From Discostella pseudostelligera (taxonomy: Eukaryota > Bacillariophyta > Thalassiosirophyceae > Thalassiosirales > Thalassiosiraceae): a stretch of DNA of 24,994 nt. Under the pieces are notes generated by a model. The model did no database searches. It saw nothing but the letters and a program-made list of their open reading frames with translations, and was not told where the DNA came from. This document shows, in pieces, positions 9,315 to 19,800 of the stretch. The stretch spans positions 1 to 24,994 of the forward strand of contig JALLBK010000144.1 in NCBI GenBank assembly GCA_036940085.1, given 5' to 3'. Position 1 is the stretch's first letter, and each line of letters begins with the position of its first letter. The position numbers were made by a program, and so were the translations under genes.

Positions 9315-10116
9315 ATGTCGAGCAATAAAACGATCTATCGCAAGGTGTCACAGGGTGAAGAGCTAACGGCTGTCTCCGATGACGAGAATGACGATGATCA
9401 TGCTGCCGATGACGAACTGTCAACGTGGTCGACGGTAGGTCTGCAGCCCTCGTCGGGTAGGAGCAGCAATAATACCGCCTGCATCACGACGATGAACACA
9501 ACAATACGACGAACTCGATCAGAGCGTATTTCGGACAAGCTTGCTGCCCGTGAGTTATCAATTAGTATAATAATGATGTGGAATTTGAGCTGTTGACTTT
9601 GAGCTCTCGGCCATGAATCGAGAAGCATTTCTAGCATCTGACACTTTAACTCGCTGACACTGACTGCGCTTTCCAAATCTCATCACATACCAAACAAATC
9701 ATCAATCTTTTCGCATGATACCAAAAGTTGCATGGGTAGTCGCTGCCATCATCACAGCTCACTACACCAATCTCTTCCCCGCATTATATTCTGATACCAC
9801 CCGTGTCATTCGTCCACTACTCCATCTCTCCCTTCTTCTCTTTGGAATCAACACACTCCTTATCATTTATCTAACCATCTATCTACCTTACAAATTCCCA
9901 ACATCGAAACTACACATAGTACATGCATCCACACCGGCATTTTGGGAGGCCTATTGTCCAAATGTCATACCAATCATGACAGGATGTGGTGTCTTGGGAA
10001 TGATTGTGTTAGTTCGGGCTGTGTATCCAGTGTATGGAATGGCATCTCCATTAGTACTGGGTGTGGTGGGATTGGGTATGTTCTTTGGATTGCATTTTAT
10101 TCCAGTTTGTTGGTAG
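9315..10116 (+). CDS. TMEM128-like four-helix membrane protein
   Basis: Two exons, 9315-9549 and 9728-10116, joined in phase across a 178-nt intron (GTGAGTT...CCAAAAG), giving 207 residues. The splice yields ...SDKLAALAWVVAAIITAHYT, which reads smoothly into the first helix. Residues 1-78 are hydrophilic and acidic (DDENDDDHAADDE). Four hydrophobic helices follow: about 80-95, 108-131, 157-177 and 186-205. The arrangement of 'W.vAa...yYT', then 'YCPNVIPIMT' before helix 3, matches the TMEM128 family of small ER/endomembrane proteins of unknown biochemical role. The acceptor is purine-rich (AAAAG), so its exact position is slightly uncertain, but the next upstream AGs put the frame into stops at 9655 and 9661. 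Upstream GGCGGGAA boxes are likely promoter elements. Confidence 0.75.
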
Positions 10117-10262
10117 AAATGTAAATGATGAATGGTGTAGATGGAGCTGCTGGCAACGCAGATCGGGAGGGAGGGGAGGATTTTGCTCCACAAGGTGAAT
10201 TTTAAGTTATCGGAAATGTATTTCGATCAACATTATTCCCACGTCCCCACACATGTTCAGTA
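10117..10262. other. Convergent intergenic spacer
   Basis: 146 nt between the stops of the TMEM128-like gene (+) and the LRR gene (-). It carries the two 3' ends; nothing else is visible. Confidence 0.4.
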
Positions 10263-12477
10263 TCAATAACATCGACCAGCACAAATTGAGCAATCGTCTG
10301 GACAAATTTCACAATCTACACTCAACTCGACGAGCTCGTAATATCCCTTCTCGACATTTAAATCACAAATGGATGATGCTACCGGTTGCGTCAATTGGTT
10401 GTTTTGGGCTCGTATTGTTAGCAAGCTGGTTTTTTCGTCCGAGTCGATAATGTAGGGGATCATGCCCTCCAGACCTGTAAAGAGAACGTGGGAGGACAGG
10501 CATGTAGTCAGTGACAATGAGCATACATCTCAAACTTTCCGTCGCATCCGCCTTCGGATACTTACGATTATCATTTAGAAACAATCCTTTCATCTTCTTG
10601 ATTTGCATCAAGCTTGGTGGTATTGTCCCCGTTAACGAATTATGATCCAAATACAACAAGCGCAATGTGGTGTAGTTTTGACTATCAATGTCATTCGGTA
10701 TTGTACCGTAAAATCTATTCCTTGAAAAGTCAAGCATGAAGGCATTGGCTAGCTTCATTCCCTCATGTAGCATGCCTGTCAATTGATTGTCGTAGACACT
10801 GAAGAATCTCCAATTGTTCGGTCGGTTGTCACCGATGTTGATGGGTAAAGTACCGTTGAATTTATTCTGACCGAGGTAGATTTGCTCAGCGAGGTGGAGA
10901 TTATCGATAGCTGGGGAGATGGTACCCGTCAGACGGTTGTTGTTCAAAAATAGGTGTCTAGAGAGAAGTTGAACAGCAAAGCAATTCATCGTGAGAATTA
11001 TGGATACGAACAAACGTAATCGACTCATGGCAGCATACAGATCTAACAATAACGACACTCACCTCAACTTCTTCAATTCATACACTCCCATAGGTACAGT
11101 TCCCGATACCTCATTATCACTCAAATCCAATCTATTGAGATATGGCAAGAATGCAATCTCATCAGGAATCATCCCTGTCAAATTCTTATTTGACAATCGA
11201 ATCTCCGTTACATGTATCATCTCGGACGTGTAATTGTACGCACATCGCACGCCTTCCCATCCACAAACCTCTTGCTTCTCCGTCCAATCATCGTATACTC
11301 TTTCCGTGACATTATTCATAACCGCATACAATGTCCGCGCTTGCGTTAGACTGAAGAATAACACTGCAGTTGCGTACTGTTCAAAGAATTCGAATAGATT
11401 CTTGGATGGTTTACCCTCGTTATACAACCAGTGGAATGCCAGACTTTGAGGACTGGCAGCTTGATCGAATGGTTCTTCGCTACCGGTAACATACTCGGCA
11501 GCCTTTTTCATTTCAAAGTACTCGGTGGGCTTGGACGCGCTGGGTTTGACACTTGGTTTGGATGTTGGTGCTGGGGTTGGTCTGAAGGTCGGTTGGGGAG
11601 GTGCTGAAAAAAACTGGAACCTCGTGTTCTCCTCCTCCTCTTCCTCCATCTCCTCTTCCTCCTCCTCCTCACCTAGCGTGGGCGCATATGTTGGATAATC
11701 TGATGATGGGGCCTCCGTTATCTTCGTTGTTGGAATCATTTTGAACTCCTTGTCAAGCGTGGTGTCCATTGCATAACCCGGTGTTTCGGATTTGCCACCG
11801 CCCGAGGATGCGGCTCCCTTACTGTTTACGCTTACCGAAACGATAATAGTGACAAGTATCACAAGTGCAATTAACGATATTGGCTTCCACTCTTCTTTCA
11901 AGTATTTCTTTATCTTTTCCAATCGCGGTGATCTCTCTGGGTTGGCATCATCATTTTCATCATCATTGTCGGCATCGAATGGATTAATCGGTGCAAAGCT
12001 CGAGTCGTCGATATGCCCATCAATGTCCACGCTGCATGACGATGCCGGTCTAGAAGATGAAATATCTCTCTGAAGTGCAGCGAGTAGATGATTGGCTGGA
12101 TGTGGTCGATTCGACCGCGTCGATCTTCGCGATTGTCGGGACGAGATGCTTCCAAGCGTGTCCGCGACCTTCGTCGTCGACGATTCACCCTTTCCCACTT
12201 TCTCATCTTCTAACACGCTAGCAACATATTTGTCAATAGCACGCTCCCATGCCCTCTTTGAACCTTTGTGTTCTGCGTCCTTTCTTTTCATATTATTGCT
12301 ACGAGCAGCACCGGGCGTAGATGTGGGCGATGACATTATGGAATTCCCGTTCCCGGTCTTGGAGGTTAGGTCGATACTTACGAATCGATCCTTGTGCTCC
12401 TCCGGAAGGGATAAGTCGTTGAGTAGATCCTCACATCCCGTGAAGATGCTGTTCACCTTTTGGTTGGATACTGGCAT
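10263..12477 (-). CDS. LRR membrane protein, type II topology, three exons
   Basis: Exons in transcript order: 12477-11063, 10957-10566, 10474-10263, giving 672 residues. Introns of 105 nt (GTGAGT...CTCTAG) and 91 nt (GTAAGT...TTACAG) join in phase (KKL-R-HLFLNNNRLTG and NDN-R-LEGMIPY). The start is the ATG at 12477 (MPVSNQKVN); an upstream TTG is rejected. Residues 1-196 are hydrophilic with no signal peptide. One transmembrane helix lies at about 199-221 (ISLIALVILVTIIVSVSV). An acidic run and a Pro/Thr/Ser-rich stalk follow, then an LRR cap (SPQSLAFHWLYNEG...CGWEGVRC), plant-type LRRs (NKNLTGMIPDEI, NNRLTGTI, HNSLTGTIPPSL) and a Cys-rich end (DCEICPDDCSICAGRC). The LRRs should therefore be extracellular or lumenal and the N-terminus cytoplasmic. 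No kinase domain is present. A role in adhesion or ligand sensing is plausible but not shown. Confidence 0.85.
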
Positions 12478-12970
12478 GGTGGATTTTTTAGATTGAATTA
12501 TTCTGTGCTGGCCTATACTTCGATGCAATCGAACATAATTTCACTTGGATGTTTGCACCATGAACATTAGATGCGTCTCAAAGGTAAAGTGTGGAGCGAC
12601 CATATCGTAGTATATTCACACTCATTATTTGACAGCGACAAATCAGTGATTATGTGTATTGGAGGCTCTCTAAGAGTAGTTCTCTACTTCTCTACTGCTT
12701 GCATTAGCTTGCACTATCTGGCGGCTTCGTGCACCTCCCTGCGCCACTCAACGCTCGGAGGGTGGCGGCAAGTCCAATTCAAAAATTACCAATTCCTACC
12801 TAGAATGTCATCCGTGAATACTTATTCCTACGTAGCAAGTTGATTTGCTCCTTTGCTTCCAATTCAGCCATAGACTTCTTGACGTCCGTAGGGTCCAACA
12901 ACAGTCCTCAGCCTCATCCGTTGTTACTATCGACACAACACTCTATTATTATTTAGTTATCGCTGCATCC
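12478..12970. promoter_or_regulatory. Divergent promoter region, LRR gene / secreted Cys-rich gene
   Basis: 493 nt without a gene. It contains ATTCCTACGT at 12824-12833 and a near copy AATTCCTACC at 12791, about 140-180 bp upstream of the ATG at 12971. A CTGGCGGC box lies at about 12718. Initiation sites cannot be placed from sequence. Confidence 0.35.
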
Positions 12971-13513
12971 ATGCCCCGAAAAGTATTCCTACCATTGATC
13001 GCCGCCGCCACGGCTGCCGCTGCCGCGGCGGAGGGCCAAAGCTCGTCCGCCAGACTGCTCATCGGAGATGTTGACCAATCCGAGTCCGAGAATCTAGTAC
13101 TACGTCGACCCTCTTCCTCCTCATCATCATCATCATCTCGATCTCTCAACAGCAATTTAGACATTCTCAAGACCATGCTCGCCAAAGAAACCTTCAATCT
13201 ACAACGTGACGAATGCCTATCGGTAGTCAACGGTACATCCACCTACGCCACCTGCGACATTCAACGATTCCCCTACTGCACTGGTGATACACCCAACATA
13301 TGCTTCAATCGATTGAATCGTCAAGATGCATTTTGGCCAGATAAGCATCCCAAATATTACATTGACTATGATCGTGTGCGATGTTATCCCGATGTGGGCA
13401 AGAATGGGGCCGTGTTTGCTTGTAGTAGTTGTAGTCCAGGACGGTGGTGTGAACCGGAAGGACGGTGTATATTGGATGAAACGATGTATTCGTGTTGGGC
13501 GGAAGAAGGATGA
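12971..13513 (+). CDS. Small secreted cysteine-rich protein (unknown)
   Basis: Single exon, 180 residues from the ATG at 12971. The frame is open further upstream, but only to a TTG at 12845, in promoter-like DNA. MPRKVFLPLIAAATAAAAAAEG is a good signal peptide, though very Ala-rich. A hydrophilic stretch with a nine-residue Ser run follows, then a compact domain (about 80-178) with ten Cys, enough for five disulfides. The Cys cluster near the end (FACSSCSPGRWCEPEGRC) looks like a small knotted fold. One N-glycosylation sequon (NGTS) is present. I do not recognise the family. It is likely extracellular or in the wall. Confidence 0.7.
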   Translation: MPRKVFLPLIAAATAAAAAAEGQSSSARLLIGDVDQSESENLVLRRPSSSSSSSSSRSLNSNLDILKTMLAKETFNLQRDECLSVVNGTSTYATCDIQRFPYCTGDTPNICFNRLNRQDAFWPDKHPKYYIDYDRVRCYPDVGKNGAVFACSSCSPGRWCEPEGRCILDETMYSCWAEEG

Positions 13514-13902
13514 ATACTGTTGCAGAAAAGTCAGTGGGGGGTCGAGAGGGGAAATACAACAACAACGCCACACCTTTGACAACTCGCCATCTGTATGATT
13601 ACTAATTACTTGATGTGATTTTGATATTTGGGAGATCTCGGTAGATGAAAGAACAATTGTGAAGTGAAGCCGAGAAAAGAAATGCAATGATGAATTAAAG
13701 CTCATGATCGGAATATGATGAAGCTCTCTATTACATGACAACGTATGATGATACCTGACGAACAACCAATGAATCTATGTTCCATAGATAGTTTCAATGA
13801 CGGTCAATGAAGTCGATCTCTCTGTCTCTCACTCAGTAATTCACACGCATTGATATATGTATTCAGCCCTAAGCTCCGCACCCAATCAGACTACTACTTA
13901 CT
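13514..13902. other. Convergent intergenic region, nothing specific
   Basis: 389 nt between the stops of the secreted Cys-rich gene (+) and the K/D-rich nuclear gene (-). It contains AT-rich stretches suitable for two 3' untranslated regions. I see no gene, repeat array or RNA. Confidence 0.4.
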
Positions 13903-15006
13903 CTACCAATCACAGACGGACATGCACCTCCAATCATCATTGGCACCAGCACGATAGGTGTATTCCTCTTGAAATTTTGTCGATGTGGTGCGTTCTTGGC
14001 CTTGGACATTGTCAAAATCTCCTCCTTCTTCTTCTTCATCATCCAAAAACGAAGCATCCTCCTCATCTTCCTCCCTCTTCTGCTTCTTCGTCTGCTTCTT
14101 TGACTTCTTGGTGGTGGCGGCGGCATCACTTACAAGTTCACGGGTGAATTTTTGAGTAAAGTTGGAAATGACATCGGGACTACTACCACTGCTATTCTTA
14201 GTACGCTTTTTCGTGTTGGTGGCGGATGGTCCAAGCATCTCGTCGAGGATGGATATTGTCGTAGTCTTCGTAGTGGCCTTCTTTGCCTTTGATTTTGTTC
14301 CCGCCGAAGACTTCGCCGGCTTTGGCTTGGATACCGGTGCCTTCTTTGCCTTCTTCTCGGCAGTGATGGCAGGAGAAGAAGTGGCAGTCTTTGTCCTCTT
14401 CTTGGAAGGTTTCGACTTCTCTTCATAATCGCTCTCATCGTAGGCATCACTACCGCTATCATCATCGTTGTCATCATCTGCCTCCTCCTCATCTTCGTCA
14501 GAATCGTCATTGTCGCAATATTTCACGACGGTACGAGTGCGGTTCCCACGTCCCGTGGTTGCGGTGGCGGCGGCGGCGGTAGTAGTAGTGATGGTAGTGG
14601 GAGCAGCTTCCTTGGACTTGGCCCTCTCCTTTCCAGACTTTGTCATTGCCACCTTCTTCGCCGTCTTGCCTTGATCTGCCTTCAACTCCTTGTCGTCGTC
14701 GTCGTCGTCGTCGGAATCAATAATGTTTGGGTTCGGATTGGAAATATCACCCAGAGCACGACGGCTGCTCGATGATGTCGTTGCTTTGGATGGCTGCTGC
14801 TTCTTCTTGCCAGTAGTAGCCTTGGCATTAGAGGTGGAGTTTTTCTTCGATGTGGTCCTCTTCTTTTCAACCTTCTCGTCGTCGTCATCGTCTGCCGAGC
14901 CCGAGCGTACCCGCGACTTCGTCTTGACCTTGGCACTGCCGTTGTTGTTGGCAGATGCCTTGGCCTTCTTGGACCTGCCCGCGGCGGTAGTCGATGTCCT
15001 TGCCAT
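13903..15006 (-). CDS. Lys/Asp/Ser-rich low-complexity protein, probably nuclear
   Basis: 367 residues from the ATG at 15006 (MARTSTTAAGRSKKAKAS). Almost the whole protein alternates basic blocks (KK, KKRTK, KKSKKQTKKQKR) with acidic blocks (DSDDDDDDDKE, SDEDEEEADDDNDDDSG). Many basic clusters could serve as nuclear localisation signals. A more ordered tail (TSTKFQEEYTYRAGANDDWRCMSVCDW) ends at the stop; a 3' intron followed by another exon cannot be excluded. No catalytic domain is visible. Alternating K and D/E blocks are common in chromatin, nucleolar and histone-chaperone proteins, so a chromatin role is reasonable. It is transcribed divergently from the coiled-coil gene across a promoter with five CCCGCCAT boxes, which suggests cell-cycle-linked expression. 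Confidence 0.65.
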   Translation of the reverse strand: MARTSTTAAGRSKKAKASANNNGSAKVKTKSRVRSGSADDDDDEKVEKKRTTSKKNSTSNAKATTGKKKQQPSKATTSSSSRRALGDISNPNPNIIDSDDDDDDDKELKADQGKTAKKVAMTKSGKERAKSKEAAPTTITTTTAAAATATTGRGNRTRTVVKYCDNDDSDEDEEEADDDNDDDSGSDAYDESDYEEKSKPSKKRTKTATSSPAITAEKKAKKAPVSKPKPAKSSAGTKSKAKKATTKTTTISILDEMLGPSATNTKKRTKNSSGSSPDVISNFTQKFTRELVSDAAATTKKSKKQTKKQKREEDEEDASFLDDEEEEGGDFDNVQGQERTTSTKFQEEYTYRAGANDDWRCMSVCDW

Positions 15007-15147
15007 GGTTTCGAGTGGTAGTAGGGGATGGGTAGTAGTTTGGGTTTGGGTTGAATTATTGAAGCAGTGCTACGAGCAGCAACAGCAGCAGCGGCCAGCG
15101 GCCGTCGCCGCCGCGCCATGTCGCGGCATCAATCAGAACAATATCTA

Positions 15148-15323
15148 TTTCCCGCCATATTAGCGTATCTTTATTATTTCCCGCCATTCAATGAGAACAA
15201 TGTTTCCCGCCATTTTCACCAGTACTTACCTTTATCGCCACATTTTCGCCGAACTTTCTTCCCGCCATTGCAAAAGAGGGGCCAGCACGGACAATGGATT
15301 ACGGCAAACGAAAATCCCGCCAT
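15148..15323. promoter_or_regulatory. Five CCCGCCAT (E2F/YY1-like) boxes in a divergent promoter
   Basis: TTTCCCGCCATAT (15148), TTTCCCGCCATTC (15177), TTTCCCGCCATTTT (15203), TTCCCGCCATTG (15259) and ATCCCGCCATAT (15314), all in the same orientation. TTTCCCGC is the textbook E2F/DP site. The invariant CCAT extension also gives a YY1-type CCGCCAT core. The cluster lies about 140-320 bp from the ATG at 15006 (-) and 240-415 bp from the ATG at 15564 (+), so it can serve both genes. Confidence 0.65.
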
Positions 15324-15563
15324 ATTTGTTGTAGTGGTTCCGAGTGTTCGTCAACGAATTCCTACACAATGGATATGCATCCCCACCGTCCATGGTCCCA
15401 GCTGCCGCTGCCCGTAGCCGTAGCCGCCGACCGCCGATTCTGCTGCATTGCTCGTTCATTGCTCTTTAATCCATCGCGATCGATGTATAGATGACAACAT
15501 CGAGGACGATATGGGAAGGCGGCGGCTACTACAATCATTATCATCTGAAACCCTATCATCACA

Positions 15564-16277
15564 ATGAATCATTCCCTCGCCGCCATCGCCGAACGAATCC
15601 AAGGTCGGAACGACGCCCTCCGTTCCGAACTCGGCACGCTCGACGCCCTCCAATCGCAACTCCACAATGCCAATCAACTCCTACAAGTCGAAGAAATTGC
15701 ACACGCCACCACTCGCAAATCATTACTCCTCTCTCTCCAATCTTCTCATGAAATTGAATTACAAGTCCTACAACTCAAAGACAACATCCATACCATTGAA
15801 TCCTCAATTTCTCAATTACACAATGACACCTCCACATTCCATTCCAAAACACGCGATTTCTCCCATCAATTCGATACAAACCATGCCCCTATCTATGCTA
15901 ACCATGCACTCTCCACAAAATTATACTTACTCCAACTTCAATCCAATCTCGATAATGCCACCTCGAAAAATCAAAATCGTGCCAACAAATTGAAATCTCT
16001 CCATGAGAATGCAACACGTATGCGACATGATATCGAATCAATGACATCCGAACACACTCGTCTTATTGAAATACAGAATGAATTGGATACGAAAGAAGAA
16101 GAGGATGACGAAGAGATGGTAGCGTTGGGTATGCAGATTAAGAGTGTTTTGGCCAAGGTTCGTACTACACTTTATACCATTGCGATTGTGGTTCGTCCAT
16201 TTCGAGAATTGTCCTCGTGGTACTCAACTCTTCACCATTTCATCTCCTCTGAATACCTCAATGCAAATAATATATAA
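15564..16277 (+). CDS. Coiled-coil protein, possible cell-division component
   Basis: 237 residues from the ATG at 15564 (MNHSLAAIAERIQGRNDALR). From about residue 5 to 190 the sequence is rich in Leu, Gln, Glu, Asn and Lys with heptad-like spacing (LRSELGTLDALQSQLHNANQLL), predicting a long coiled coil. An acidic patch (KEEEDDEEMVAL) follows, and then a short tail of different character (about 200-237, hydrophobic and aromatic). That tail may be translated intron, since AAG-GTTCGT at about 16157 could be a weak donor, so the true C-terminus is uncertain. No family is recognised. Length, composition and the shared E2F-type promoter would suit a kinetochore, centromere or spindle protein, but this is only inference. 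Confidence 0.6.
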   Translation: MNHSLAAIAERIQGRNDALRSELGTLDALQSQLHNANQLLQVEEIAHATTRKSLLLSLQSSHEIELQVLQLKDNIHTIESSISQLHNDTSTFHSKTRDFSHQFDTNHAPIYANHALSTKLYLLQLQSNLDNATSKNQNRANKLKSLHENATRMRHDIESMTSEHTRLIEIQNELDTKEEEDDEEMVALGMQIKSVLAKVRTTLYTIAIVVRPFRELSSWYSTLHHFISSEYLNANNI

Positions 16278-16521
16278 ATAGAAGGTAGCACTTCGTTCCG
16301 AAATGAATGAAACTAAGGATTTAATGCACAGTGCCTCCACTAATCGGAACTTGTGGGAACGTCGTTGTGTGGAACGGAATCTCGACAGAAATTGCATAGG
16401 AGAAGGGAGTCCCCGAGGAGGAGTTGGATTCTACCCTCGGACTCGACAATGTCAATATAAAAATACATGCAAAATAATGATAGATATATAAATTCAAATG
16501 TCGATGCTTGAATGCTTTCTC
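16278..16521. other. Intergenic region downstream of the coiled-coil gene
   Basis: This is AT-rich, especially about 16450-16500. It probably includes the 3' end of the coiled-coil gene. A small open frame at 16303-16491 has no recognisable content. Confidence 0.35.
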
Positions 16522-16807
16522 CAGTTTATCTTTTAGCTACATTCATCTCCTCCTCAATGATGGGAACGAGCAAAATCGAACCTTAGCGAACATTCCCTCC
16601 AAGAGATTCGGAGCTGTAGAACGTTCGATGATTTGGCCCTTGCTGGAGGATGATGCGATGATTAATGCGACGCTGGCACTGGATTTATCATCTTGTTGGT
16701 GCGCATTGAGCTTAGCAATCTACCATGCATACCATCCTGTCCTTCTTTGCCTGTCCGGTGCTTTTGATCGGCATATTGTTCGATGCACTCTGCCTACCAC
16801 TTTCTCC
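16522..16807 (-). pseudogene. Decayed duplicates of the GPATCH1-like gene 3' coding part
   Basis: Two adjoining blocks resemble part of the functional gene at 17095-17320. Block a (clear from 16576-16621, weaker to about 16522) matches 17193-17233: CGAACCTTAGCG against CGACCTTAGCG, followed by similar bases. Block b (about 16622-16807) matches 17095-17317: GATTTATCATCTTGTTGGT at 16682 against GATTTATCACCTTGTTGGT at 17153, and TTTGATCGGCATATTGTTCG against TTTGATCGGCATTGTTCG. Small insertions and deletions break the frame. The blocks lie just past the stop of the functional gene (16828) in the same orientation, so local tandem duplication followed by decay is the simplest origin. The homology is judged by eye. 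Confidence 0.6.
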
Positions 16808-16827
16808 GTTACTCCATAATGACATAC

Positions 16828-19800
16828 TTATCTCCTATTCTTGTTATGACGAGAACGAGATCGGTGATGCATGCTTCTGCGGTGCCTTTTCTTTTCCTTC
16901 TTTGATCGCTTTGGGATGTACTCGTTGTTATTCGACTCTCCGTCTGAGGATTCACCATCACGTCTTCGTCGACGATGATGGTGATGATCTCGGCTAGTAG
17001 GATGTCGTCTCCTCTTTTCATTGTCTTCGCTGCCGCTGCCATCATTGTCGCGACTTCTGCGACGACGATGATGGCGACGCCGTCGACGTGATATGTCCGA
17101 TGACTGGTCATTGGTGGAGGAGGATGACGATGATGATGAGACACTGGCAGTAGATTTATCACCTTGTTGGTTTGGTTGGCTTGAATACTCATCGACCTTA
17201 GCGATTATTCCTCCTAGAGTCGGTGCTGCAGGAGCATGGTTGACACCGTCCTCCACACCATTGCCTCCTTCGTGCATTTGATCGGCATTGTTCGAAGCTC
17301 TGTCTGCTACTTTCTCCAACACCTCATCTTCGTCGTCATCAGATGATAAAGTGGAAGACGATATGTCCATGTCGGACTCATCTGCATCAAATATGGATCG
17401 GAAGATCTCGACAGAAGGTCTCGTTGGGGGTGGGCGGCCCGCCATATCATCCAAGTCATCACCATCGTCCGCCAATGTCCTCGTCACGTTTTCTCGATCA
17501 ACCGTGGAGGTAAAGGGAGTTGCACCTCCCTCGACAGTACCGCCATTCTTTTGGCTTCGATCGGCAAGTGCAGGATCGTACACCATATCGCGGAAATAAG
17601 TCTCCTCGTTGCTCCGCACCCGAGTAGTGTTGCTTTCTACTACCCCACCAAGACATTCTGACATTCCCTCTGTGGATGATGGGACGGGTACTCCCCATCG
17701 CTTGCAGAGGAGACGAGTTGGCATCCACGGAGTTATGGTGATTCGAATCCACTCCTCTTCATCCAAATTCTTCGCTTTTGCGTCGGCGGCGTCATCGATT
17801 GCGGTGGTGGTACTGCTCGCTAGGGCTAACGATGATGTGACAAACCTACTTTTCATCGATTCTCGTACTGCATGGAAGTTCAACTCGGTCCCATCTCTAG
17901 CAAGCATTTTGCCAGGGATTGCAGTGGTGGTCAGATTAGTAGAAGGCTGCAACTTCTGCTGATTAAAGGATGGTGGGAGAACTGTTGGAATTTGCCGCCG
18001 CTTTCCTTGCTGTCGTCTACGTTGAAAATCCAGACCCAATCCACAATCAGATCCATCCAAGTCATTCACACCGACGACACCATCGGCACCGCTGCCAATG
18101 CCTTCATCTCGAAAGACGTGACGTTGTAAAACATATCCCGACGGTAGATTCGGACCCTTCCATCGCATTGGTGAGACATCGTTGTTGCCACTCGATACGG
18201 CTTTGCCGAGTATAAATCCAGTGAGAGGTGGTTTCCCGTCCATCGTTCTTGGGTTGGTGTCGGAGCTCCCTGTCGTTGCACCGTCTGTGCCCCATGCACT
18301 CCATGCCTCAGCAATGCCGCCCTCAGTCATCGCATCATTGCCATTGTTTTTCGCGCGTCGTTGTCGTTGTTTCTGCATTGATAACCTTATTTTAAAGGAG
18401 GGTGGCTCTTCATTGTCCTCGTCATCGGACGCCACCGGAGATAGCACCTCCGTCGTGTACTCCCCGCCATCACCGCCACGACGCTTTCCATTATGGTCAT
18501 TGCCAATATCATCCTGGTTGTACACATCCGCATCATCGTCCTCCTCGAGCGCGAATCCACTTGACGATTTGGTACCCACAAAATCAGAATAGTCTCTATC
18601 TGCCGCATAATGGTGATGATGAGATGATTGCTGAATCCTTCGTCGATTGCCAACTACGTCTTCAAAATCATCATCGCTACCACCATCATCACTGTCATGG
18701 TGGTCATCACGAGTTCGTTTATCCCACAGCGCCCGTCGTCCATCCTCTCTAAGATTGTCAGTAAAATACTTTTCTTCACCATTCCGCTTGTTCCTCCTAG
18801 TAACCCCGCCACCCATATCATGTCCTTCCTCATCTAATATTGTATTATTTCCTCGACCGAGCATTCGAGCTCGAGCAAGTCGACGTTCACGAAATTCTCT
18901 GAATTCCGGAGCATTGGCAAATGGATCGTACCCTATCCCATGCCGATCAAGTTTGGGCGGTGGAATGGTAAGAAGACGTTGTTCTTTGTGTCGTTGATGT
19001 TCTGGTTGTTGCTGTGAGCGATGGGATGGCGAAGTGCCATCTCTGTCATCATCTTTGGTGTTATGAAACATGCTTGGTAGACGTATAGCACGCAATCCTC
19101 TTGAGTATAGCCATTTGGATAATTCCCGAGAGGACAATTCCTTGGATAGTAGCATGCTCTCGTCGAAGTTATCATCTCTGTATTCGATGTATTGTTGCTG
19201 ATGTTGTTGTGTATGTCGTCTCGAGGAGGAGGAGGGTACAATCGCCATGCCTAGCCTCAATCTATATCCGAGTGCTTTTAGCAGACGATATCCAATGGAT
19301 CCATCCATCGAACCACCACTCCTTATCGAACTCATCCTGTTGCTACAACTCTTGCCATCGACGGTACCCGAGGATATTCGTGCAAGCTCCTCTAGAGCTG
19401 CATTCTTCCTCCTCCTTTTCCTCTGATCTTTGTCTTCGCCATCGCCATCATGATGTTGTTCTTTGTGTTGGTGTTGAAGTTGATGTACCCTCAGTTTACG
19501 AGATGCAAAATCAATCTCATCCTGCTCGTCCATAATATCCGCCAATGTAGGAGGTGGTGGTGCCATCATTCTTCCCCTCTTGTACACAATATTGCTGCCT
19601 CCATCTATATCATTCTGATCTCCTTCACCGATATCATCATTTTCTTCGTCTTCTTCCCATGCAAATCTAGTCCCAACGCGACGATTGTTGTTGCGGCTCT
19701 TCTTTCTTCGACGAAGACTGCTACCTTGCTCCTCATTTTCATCACCTGCTACTGACTTTGCATGATTTCTATCAGTAGTAGTAGTGCCCACACCCACTCC

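Noticed and set aside
9715..10116. Second exon of the TMEM128-like gene taken as a separate gene starting at the ATG at 9715
   Set aside because: The splice from 9549 to 9728 restores a longer protein in phase, with a family-like first helix; the ATG at 9715 falls inside the intron.
13857..15119. Long open frames antisense or in other frames to the K/D-rich protein
   Set aside because: They arise from the triplet-rich, biased composition of the real gene; their translations are Arg/His- or Ser-rich with no domain.
16508..16819. Plus-strand open frame of 103 codons, starting with a hydrophobic stretch
   Set aside because: It covers the decayed GPATCH1-like fragments on the opposite strand and is best explained as a by-product.
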